From NCBI RefSeq assembly GCF_902459465.1, contig NC_047069.1, positions 3,038,001 through 3,102,000 of the forward strand: 64,000 nt of DNA, in the 5' to 3' direction. The DNA is from Asterias rubens (lineage: Eukaryota > Echinodermata > Asteroidea > Forcipulatida > Asteriidae). Under the pieces are notes generated by a model. That model worked only from the letters and a program-made list of their open reading frames with translations, was not told where the DNA came from and searched no databases. Below are positions 57,648 to 64,000 of the stretch, piece after piece. Both the position numbers and the translations under genes were made by a program. Every line of letters begins with the position of its first letter. Position 1 is the first letter of the stretch.

Positions 57648-58930
57648 AACGACAACGACAACGATATTCATTATGTGCCCTGGTCATTGGGCAAATAACG
57701 TTTATTGAATCCTTTTCTCAGCTCCCTGGTAGAATACACTATGGGTAACTGTAGTACAAAGGCTTTTTCATACATATCTATACCATCGCAGTCACCCAAT
57801 TTTAATACCATGGGTTATAAGAAGTAAATACAGTAAAGTAAATAGGATTTGAAACTTTGCATGGTGGAAACACGATATGGAAAGGGTTGCGTTAACACCA
57901 TGTAATGACTATTCTCTGATGAAAAGACTATCTCTAGTGGTTCTGAAAAAAACCGTTGGTTTAACTCAACGTTTCGATCAGTATGCTCTTCTGCTCAAGT
58001 TTCGTGATGGGAGACGGGCACCAATTCTTAATTTCGTTACAAGAAACCTGACCTGTGATCAAGTTTAATTATCTGTTCTTCTCTGCTTTTTTGTTGAACT
58101 TATTTTTACTTTATGTTGTTAATAAATACTACATTTTCAACACCATAATGTAACCTTTATGGTCATAAGGTACGTCAAACTAAAATAATGGCCGAAACAA
58201 AATCTCCCCAACGTAAAACTCCATAAGGGTGGGACCACAATGGTCCCGGAAGTTCAATTTCTCGCGAGACTTGCACAGTCTAGTAAGACTCGTGCGTAAA
58301 TAGAAAAAGTTTACGCTATCGAGGTGTGACCTCTGACGTCACTCGAAAACCCTACATGATTCGCGCGCATACCGCCGGGCAAAACCTTTGTGTTTTGGCA
58401 GCTAGCAGGAAAGTCCACGCAATCTTACCATGACTAGTGTCTTTTTGTCCGACGTAACATGACGTATACAGTGTTTTGTCAACAGAGGGCGGTTTGAATG
58501 AAAACATTCTATAGACGCCATCTTAACAAATTTTACAATGATTGAACAAACTTATAACCAATTTTACCTTGAACAGGAATACTGGTGATTGCCATTGAAA
58601 ACCCTTTGTCCACGTTTGTGCTGTCAGTTGTAAAACGTAGCCACGTATTATCGGAAATGTAGTAATTGTACAATCTAGTAATTGGTGTACGACTACCAGA
58701 TGCATTAAGAAACGGTTTCCCTGTGTAATCAAGACCAATCCCAGCTGTGAAGAAATCACGGTCTTTCTCGGTAGAAAAATATGCGAAAGTTGTCGACAGC
58801 CTCCAATCCGTATCGGTCTCAAGAACCCAGACAGTATCAAGATTATTGTTATAGAAGCCCGGAGACCACGGCACTCTTATTTTCATTGACCCAAAGGGAG
58901 AAATGAAGCGGCGGTGAATTAAAGGGCCAT
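49807..58930 (-). CDS. CUB-CUB-somatomedin B-7TM receptor (secretin/Methuselah-like GPCR), 5' exons missing
   Basis: Five exons splice in frame: 58930-58568, 56820-56458, 55585-53573, 51542-51061 and 50115-49807 (stop TAA 49809-49807), 1176 aa plus one split codon. The first two are CUB domains (for example DYTGKPFLNASGS and DNTWLRFTTDSTNVDKGFS). Exon 3 opens with a somatomedin B-like cluster (CQCDELCVKYDDCCSCF). Cys-rich ectodomain repeats follow (YCAICHG, KFCAKCHLS), then NGSLQVCSF and TM1-TM2 (LILTVAGSSVSMVGLTVTI, LMSLVAALFFAQATML). Exon 4 holds TM3-TM5, with the family motif FFWMNLLAIEIYRTFG. Exon 5 holds TM6 (IMGFTWIFGFIASLF), TM7 and an 50-residue tail. The TM3 motif and the absence of a clear GPS cleavage site favour a Methuselah-like rather than canonical adhesion GPCR. 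It should be a plasma-membrane receptor; the ligand is unknown. The signal-peptide exon was not found and may lie beyond the window. Confidence 0.88.
50208..50998. mobile_element. 791-bp inverted-repeat element in a receptor intron
   Basis: Ends GGTTTGCGGTAACGCCATG and the inverse CATGGTGTTACCGCAAACC. Inner text (GCCAGGTTGATTTTGTAC, ACTACCGCCGAG) recurs inverted near 50900. It contains a SINE fragment at 50473-50690 and the phrase GACGATGACTAGAGCAAGC at 50715. It lies between the TM3-5 and TM6-7 exons. Confidence 0.7.
50473..50690 (+). repeat. headless SINE fragment
   Basis: Matches the body and tail of the SINEs at 7139 and 13383 in inverse orientation: ACGTAAAAGAACAAAGTGC, CCTTAAGGTGCTACATAATTG, then AAGCGCCTTGTGG. 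The tRNA-like head is absent. Confidence 0.6.
52100..52180 (-). repeat. tRNA-like sequence
   Basis: Minus strand: A box TGGTCAAGTGG fits the pol III consensus, then a long extra arm (ACCGCAAGGT) and a B-box-like TGTTCGAATACC. The acceptor ends do not pair well, so it is a pseudogene or SINE head in a receptor intron. Confidence 0.45.
52995..53527. mobile_element. TTAA MITE with duplicated 3' half
   Basis: TTAA at 52995 and 53524; left end AGGCAGTGGACACTATTGG. The segment CGCAACTTCGACGACCGATTG through CCAATAGTGTCC-type text occurs twice (about 53265-53395 and 53405-53520). At 53303-53342 a perfect inverse pair TTTGTTATTTCATGCATAT / ATATGCATGAAATAACAAA sits at the first copy. It lies in the intron between the TM2 and TM3 exons. 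Confidence 0.75.
55735..55830 (-). repeat. SINE head fragment
   Basis: Minus strand: GCCGAGTGGTAAAGAGC, then GTGGGTTCGAATCCCGG and GTCGTGACAC. Same tRNA-like head as 7139 and 12392, without body. It lies between the second CUB exon and the somatomedin B exon. Confidence 0.6.
56222..56395. mobile_element. small palindromic MITE, TCCTAAGTTAGGACGAG family
   Basis: Ends CCGTCGATTTCACCAAACTC and CGTTTCGTGAAATCGGC. The interior has TTAGGACGAGTT and CATCCTAAGTTAGGACG. It ends about 60 bases from the second CUB exon's donor. Confidence 0.65.
56893..56965. repeat. terminal fragment of AGGCAGTGGACAC MITE
   Basis: TTTAAAGGCAGTGGACACTA start followed by only about 50 bases; the interior is deleted (joins to AAGTGAGAAGACTG). 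Confidence 0.6.
57199..57493. mobile_element. truncated TTAA MITE
   Basis: Left TTAA then AGGCACTGGATACTATTGG. The interior is recognisable (GAGAAACGGCTCCCTCTGA) to CGACGACCAAATGAGTTC, where it stops and unrelated sequence begins. Confidence 0.65.
57551..57664. repeat. compound microsatellite
   Basis: A C run at about 57551-57560, then (AAC)n 57567-57596, (GGCAAC)n to about 57644 and (GACAAC)n to 57662. It generates spurious repeat-peptide frames on both strands. It lies in a receptor intron. Confidence 0.95.
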
Positions 58931-59103
58931 CTAAAACAAAAGAGAAATTAAATTGGAACGATATAGCATTAGTCCCAAAACTTATTTTTTTTAAACCTCT
59001 TGCAATTTGATTTGAACAAGATGCGAAATAAAAAGAATTATTAATAAATTCCCCCTACAGTTTCTCTACTCCTATTGGTTGTTTAAACGGTTGATAATGA
59101 CCA

Positions 59104-59272
59104 GCCGTTGATTTCACAAAACTCTTCCTAACTTAAGACTAATCTTAGGACTTAGGACGAGTCCAAACCCTGCACTGCAGCATGCAGACATTAAGATTAG
59201 TCCTAAGTTAGGACGAGTTCCTCGTCCTAACTCGACATAAGACGAGTCCTTACTCTTTGTGAAATCGACGGC
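59104..59272. mobile_element. small palindromic MITE, TCCTAAGTTAGGACGAG family
   Basis: Ends GCCGTTGATTTCACAAAAC and TTTGTGAAATCGACGGC. Interior ACTAATCTTAGGACTTAGG and its inverse. The best preserved of the three copies. Confidence 0.7.
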
Positions 59273-59273
59273 A

Positions 59274-59690
59274 GTGTTTATAACCGGCTGGCTTCCGCGT
59301 GTCAGGCGCGCAAGATTATCACGCGGAACGCAATTCATAGCTATTAGTAACAACGCGTAATATTATTTCTAAGCGCGCGCGCGTTCACACAACCCACGCG
59401 CAACAGACTCTTCACAAAGTTTTTGAAAACAATACTTAAAACCTCGAATTTTCAACTGTCAAAGTGACTGTTGGTTAACGTTTTTTAACAAAAGGACATT
59501 TATGAATGGGAATAAAAAATTAGTGACTCGTTCTTAAACGTCCGTATAAACCTTGCAGGGTCGTTGCCGTGCACTTATTAAAGGCCCTCGCCTAATTCGG
59601 CTCGGGTCTTTATCACACGGCAATTCGACCTTGCCGGCTTTAAACGGCCGTGTAAGAACTCGTCGCTACCCTTTTGTTCCCTTATTCTGA
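59274..59690. repeat. dispersed repeat, inverse of 19843-20235
   Basis: Contains GCGTGTCAGGCGCGCAAGA, CTCTTCACAAAGTTTTTG and, at 59510-59690, a MITE-like part with ends GAATAAAAAATTAGTGACTC and GTCGCTACCCTTTTGTTCCC. The matching region at 19843 is inverted. Confidence 0.6.
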
Positions 59691-60395
59691 AAAACACAAC
59701 AGGAAAGAGGATAACCCCAAAAGGCAAAGACGTATTTGCCATAACGATATAAGCCTTTTTGAGATATGGCGGACACAATGCTTCAACACTATAAGGTTTG
59801 GGTAAATTTGTCTGTACACACCCAAACCAAACACTATACTCCTACCACGTCCGCCATACCTCAATAAGGCTTATTGTAGTCGAAGCAGCAGCTGGTTTTG
59901 TGTTGTCAATATTTTAATGGCTTTTCCCGTGTTACTTTGTTCTGGACATTGTTGCGGTTAGGTACTAACTATTGCCCATCCAATTTGTTTAATTCGTTCT
60001 ACCGTTCTAGATTTATATTCAAGACTAATTATTGCTTCTAATTCTCATATCTTAAACTCTTATTATTGCGGGCACATCCATCGAAAGCCTCAGCTTCTAG
60101 GATGATACCGCCATGTGCAAATTAATTTGAAAATAATTATATGTCCTTTTGAATTGGGAAAAAATCGCTAACGAGCACCTCCATCACAAGCCTCGGCTTT
60201 TGGATGTTATGCCAATATGGAAATAAATGTTCGTTTGAACTGAATTGAGTTGAATCCTTAATTTAATTTTAAAAATGTTGTTGACAAGGTGTTTCGCAAA
60301 CTTGTTGTTTTCTGATTAAAGGGTAACACTAAGGAACCCGTTCGGGTGAAGGTCCCCAGTTGAACACAGCCAATGCGAGATGTTGCTGAAATAGT
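59691..60395. other. no gene recognised
   Basis: AT-rich 5' flank of the recovered receptor exons. The phrase GATATGGCGGACA at 59763 and its near inverse GTCCGCCATACCTC at 59848 suggest another small inverted repeat (about 59735-59880). No signal-peptide exon was recognised. Confidence 0.35.
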
Positions 60396-60594
60396 TTTGA
60401 AGGGTTTGGGTACTTTTTGTGGGACACGAAACACATTGTCCACAGATTTACATTAGACTTATACACGGTTTGAGGATATTCATGGTAAGCTTCTTCCCTT
60501 AAAATATTACTTGCTGTGGTGCTGTAGTTTTTCAGAAATTGGTAAAACAAGTCACGGAAATAAAGTTCGTCCCATGTATTAATACGTTTTACGA

Positions 60595-62277
60595 GGGATG
60601 TACCAGAATGTAAACGAAAGGACGTACGGAAACCAAAAATAGGACGAATGGTAAATGCTCAGGCGTGTAACCTGAATTTTGATTGGTCACTCGATACTCT
60701 TGCACCAGGAGCACTGCCTGTCCCCTCATTACTGGAACGTATGCAAATCTTTATGGTCCGAGAGGCCATGCCCAGATTAACCTGTAGCCCTTTTGTCCAA
60801 TTGTGGCACAAAAAGGATGGGCATACCTCCTAACAGAAGAGATAGTCGTGTGCAGTGGGACAGCTTAGAGCCCCGACCCGTGTAACCACATGACGTTGGT
60901 TCAACCCGCCAAATTGTATTGAGTGAAGTGTGGAATCTCATGAACTTGTTCGCACTATAGTTATTCCCGGGGAACCTTTGGTCGATCCTTTTAAACTAAT
61001 TAGAAAAGCCCTTTTCACACCATAAGTATTTCCTTGGGTTTGATCGTAAGTGTGATCGGAAGTTACCTGTATAAAATGGGACAGTGAGAACGGTTGCTGT
61101 GGTGACGGTGGGGTTAAAACCCCGATTTTCCCGGGAGTTTATGAAAAATTAGTGCCGCCGATCGCCTGCAATGCTTAAAGGGGGGCAATTTTAAGCCATT
61201 TTGGTCCATTTCGCGCTATTTTATTTATTTATTTATTTATTGTTGGTGAGCTTGTTAAAGACACGTTTAGTAAATAATCAAAATATAAATTAGCATACAA
61301 ATTTACTTGGTAACGAGCAATGGAGAGCTATTAGTAAAAAAGATTGCGAGGAACGACTCCCTCTGAAGTAACACGGTTTTTGAGAAATAGGTAAATTCTT
61401 ACTAAAATTTTAAAAGACTTCTGACCAGAAGCCTTTTCGTACTATCTGAAAGCACACTATTGTACAACAAGGGTGTTTTTTTCTTTCAGCTTTTCTTGCC
61501 AGCAATGACCAATTGAGTCCAAATTTTCACACAGGCTTGTTATTTTTATGTTGGGATACACCAAGTGAGAATACTGGTTTTTGACAAATTACCAAACATG
61601 TTAAATACCTTTAACTATTTAGGGTAGAATTCTGTAGACCCCCCCCCCCCCCCCCCCATCTCTTATGCTTTGTTTGAATTGTTTAGTTTTGTGTTAATTT
61701 ATTGATTACATTAATTTCGTCATGTGTGTCCCTCGAGTAAATGTACACCCCACATACACCCGACCCCCACTCAAGTATCTAAGGAGCTGAATGCACATTC
61801 CGATTTTCTCAGGGGAGTCAAGGGCTGTTTTAGAAGCAAAACTCGGATGTAAAATCTCCTAGAAATTGAATATTTGAAGTTAAATTACTTCCCCGAGAAT
61901 ACAAAACAATAGTCACTATCACACGCACGAAACGAACACACATGGCTAAAGAGGGGGAAACAATATTTCCCGTCGCCATTTGTAAACGCGTCTATACCAC
62001 CGAGATTAGGCTATTATTTAGAAAGAAAACCACAAATTAGCGCAGCCCTCCCCACCCCTCCCATTTACCCAGATGGGCGGTAGGTATAGTTCTGCGAGTG
62101 AATTCTATTATCTAGTGCACTGTTCATTGCTCATTGTTCAGAACTGGGCGTATGCCAAAAGGAATAATTAGGTACCCATGTGACACGTACAGGCTTATCA
62201 GATGCGGCCTACTGCACACTCATGGACGAAATTTTTAGGTTTCTGTACGTCCTTTCGTTTAGGTTCTGGTACATCCC
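60595..62277. mobile_element. 1683-bp element with about 40-bp terminal inverted repeats
   Basis: Left end GGGATGTACCAGAATGTAAA, then CGAAAGGACGTACGGAAACC; the right end is the inverse with about 3 mismatches. The flanks TACGA (left) and TACGG (right) suggest a short target duplication (3-5 bp). It encodes no recognisable transposase. It contains an ATTT run at 61220-61240, a TTAA MITE (61255-61614) and 19 C at 61639-61657. Confidence 0.75.
61255..61614. mobile_element. TTAA MITE nested in the 1.7-kb element
   Basis: TTAA at both ends with short diverged ends (AGACACGTTTAGTAAA and TACCAAACATGTTAAATACC). The interior is of the GGCAGTGGACAC group (AACGACTCCCTCTGAAGTAAC). Confidence 0.65.
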
Positions 62278-62549
62278 TACGGAGACGAACACTATGTTCG
62301 TCATTGTTTGTGTCATTTCTCAAAAAAATACAGCAACTCAGCTAGTCATATTTTAAGGGAATCTTTCATATATAATTATCTTCAAACTGTGTAGTTTTAT
62401 GTAAATTATGTAGACATTTTGTTTTGCAAACAAATATCTAAACCCTTAGTGAGAACACAAGAGGGCAGTATGAGGTACCTGGTTACAAATAAACGAGTAC
62501 AAATTGATGGTCTACAAACTGCTATCATGTAGTACTTTGGACGACCGTT

Positions 62550-62785
62550 TTAAAGGCAGTGGACACTATTGGTAATTACTCAAAATATTTATGAGCATAA
62601 CATCTTACTTGGTACTGAGTAATGGGAGCTGTTGATTGTATAAAACAAGTAACGTAGTTCTCGAGAAAGAAGTAATTTTCCACGAATTTTATTTCGAGAC
62701 CTCAGACTTTGAATTTGAGGTTTCAAAATCAAGCATCTGGAAGCACACAACTTCGTGTGACAGGTGTGTTTTTTTCTTTCTTTAA
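62550..62785. mobile_element. shortened TTAA MITE
   Basis: Left TTAA then AGGCAGTGGACACTATTGG. The interior is kept to CTTCGTGTGACAGGTGTG and ends in a TTAA after TTCTTTC. The usual right end is missing. Confidence 0.65.
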
Positions 62786-62832
62786 GCAAACAACAATTAT
62801 AAAGTAATCATTAGTATGGCATTGATTTCCTT

Positions 62833-63120
62833 TTAAGGGTTTTTTTACGAGACAAAAACACCAACGTCCACAGATTAAAGGAACACGTTGCCTTCTGGTT
62901 GCGCTTTGTTGGGCGTTTTGGGGCTATGACAAGCGTTTGATGTAAAATGATTACGGTCGGAAAGATGTTTAAGAAGAAGAACATAATGATCCACACAAAC
63001 GTGCCTTACAAATGCTTCGCTTTTGCTAAATTTCTCGAAACAAAACGCTCCGCCAATACTCCCATAAACGGCCGCCAAATTCCACTAGTCTTATTTCCAG
63101 TCGCAGCCATTGAACTCTAC
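62833..63120. mobile_element. truncated AAGGAACACGTTGCC MITE inside a fragment of another MITE
   Basis: 62833-62874 matches the start of the AAGGGTCCATGTAC family (ACCAACGTCCACAGAT). At TTAA 62875 the AGGAACACGTTGCCTTCTGG end of the palindromic MITE begins and runs to about 63100 (CCCATAAACGGCCGCC). The right end was not found. Confidence 0.5.
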
Positions 63121-63559
63121 GACTGAGCAATTGTTAACAGTTTTACGAACCCCATTTGTATCTATCTCTTCCTCTATGGTTACTCCAACAAAAAAGGTCC
63201 TACGTTGAATTAAATTTGTATTAAACTATATATATAAGCAGCAAGTTCAGCCCACGTTCCGGGGCCGAACGGCGGCCATAATCTGGAAGAACTCTTTTCA
63301 AAAATTACAAATCAAAATCAGAAACAGGGAACAAATGTCAGTAAACATTTCATTATTTTATAAAATTTTCGTATCACTTGATTCCTAGGTCACAGTGAAA
63401 GTTGGGTGGTGATGTGATTATTGAAGCCGGTACCGGTAATGGACAAGAATGAGTACACGTACATCAAAGACGTTTTCCAAGCACGGTTAGATGACAACCA
63501 GCTTCTTTGCAGGACAGGAAAACTCTAATACATGCCAATGCGTAATAGTAATTAGGCCT
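63121..63559. other. no gene recognised
   Basis: Spacer with no supported coding frame or repeat family. Confidence 0.35.
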
Positions 63560-63840
63560 GGGCGACCAGTGAAAATTACTAATCGACTAGTCGCACCTCA
63601 AATAGTTGCGACTGCGACACTAGTCGCGACGAATTTTTAATTACCAAGATGCACTGTGGCAATGTGTACCGCAAGCACAGTTTAGTCTAATTCAAGCTGA
63701 AAAGATTGAAGATTTGTGTCACTGATGTCTGAATGTGTTTTGTAAGTAATTTATGTTGCCATGAATAGTCATGAGCGACACAATTGGTTCACCAAACAGG
63801 TAGACGCAACTATTTTTGAAGTAGAGCCTAGTCACCCAGG
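63560..63840. repeat. diverged single copy of the 200-bp repeat family
   Basis: Shares AATCGACTAGTCGCACCTCAA and CAATTGGTTCACCAAACAGG with the array at 39777-40460. Here it is a solitary copy with added GTCGCGACGAA text. Confidence 0.6.
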
Positions 63841-64000
63841 CCTATCGCTAATGGTGCAAGGAGGGTGGCTTCTACCTGAAGCCGCCACCTCCCCCCCCCC
63901 ATCCCACCACCGCCAATACTATACCAACATAAGAACTTGTAGCAAAACACAAAACCAGATTTTTCACTTCTTAAATTTAATTTCCAGGTAACTTTCAACA

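Larger units (their letters stand above)
60396..62445. mobile_element. AAGGGTCCATGTACTTTTTG MITE split by a 1.7-kb insertion
   Basis: The left half 60396-60594 (GGGTTTGGGTACTTTTTG, ACATTGTCCACAGATTTAC) and the right half 62278-62445 (TAAATTATGTAGACATTTTG, then TATCTAAACCC) together make one MITE like 46456-46820. Confidence 0.65.

Noticed and set aside
57493-57698. Cys-Arg or Asn-Gly repeat peptide ORFs
   Set aside because: Translations of the compound microsatellite at 57551-57664.

Overview
The window is animal nuclear DNA: genes are split by GT-AG introns, intergenic DNA is AT-rich and full of short transposons, and there is no operon layout. The mix points to an echinoderm, most likely a sea star: a TRIM2/3/56-like gene, a CUB/somatomedin-B receptor, an L2/CR1-type LINE, tRNA-derived SINEs and very many TTAA-flanked MITEs. 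That assignment is an inference from gene and repeat style.

Layout. 1-16.6 kb: no firm gene. It holds SINEs, tRNA-like repeats, MITEs, a 110-bp tandem array (8471-9846), a 141-bp array (14861-15425) and a scatter of weak minus-strand exon-like pieces (6.6-10.2 kb). 16.8-19.5 kb, minus: a complete two-coding-exon RING/B-box/coiled-coil/NHL (TRIM) gene of 624 aa. 21.3-25.8 kb, plus: the most interesting locus. A three-exon gene for a 247-aa chromo-barrel/Tudor-knot-like protein is followed 0.25 kb later by a long ORF carrying the complete RAG1-type catalytic core. Two acidic residues, the CxxC and HxxxxH zinc ligands, the conserved His and the catalytic Glu occur at spacings matching vertebrate RAG1, and a C-terminal CX2CX3GHX4C knuckle follows. 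31.6-35.3 kb, minus: a nearly intact L2/CR1-like LINE with a 2A-like NPGP motif, broken by a 13-bp duplication and one stop codon. 37.1-45.3 kb: a large repeat complex of 1.5-kb units with about 125-bp internal repeats (possibly Helentron/HINE-like). One unit holds a perfectly delimited 1161-bp inverted-repeat insertion. 49.8-58.9 kb, minus: the 3' five exons of a CUB-CUB-somatomedin B-7TM (secretin/Methuselah-like) receptor. 59-64 kb: nested transposons.

How things fit together. The RAG1-like ORF and its chromatin-reader-like neighbour may be two genes of one transposon, two domesticated genes, or parts of one spliced gene; no terminal inverted repeats could be fixed. The LINE and one SINE family share a 3' tail, which suggests the LINE mobilises the SINE. 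Several insertions can be dated relative to each other because empty sites exist as other repeat copies in the same window.
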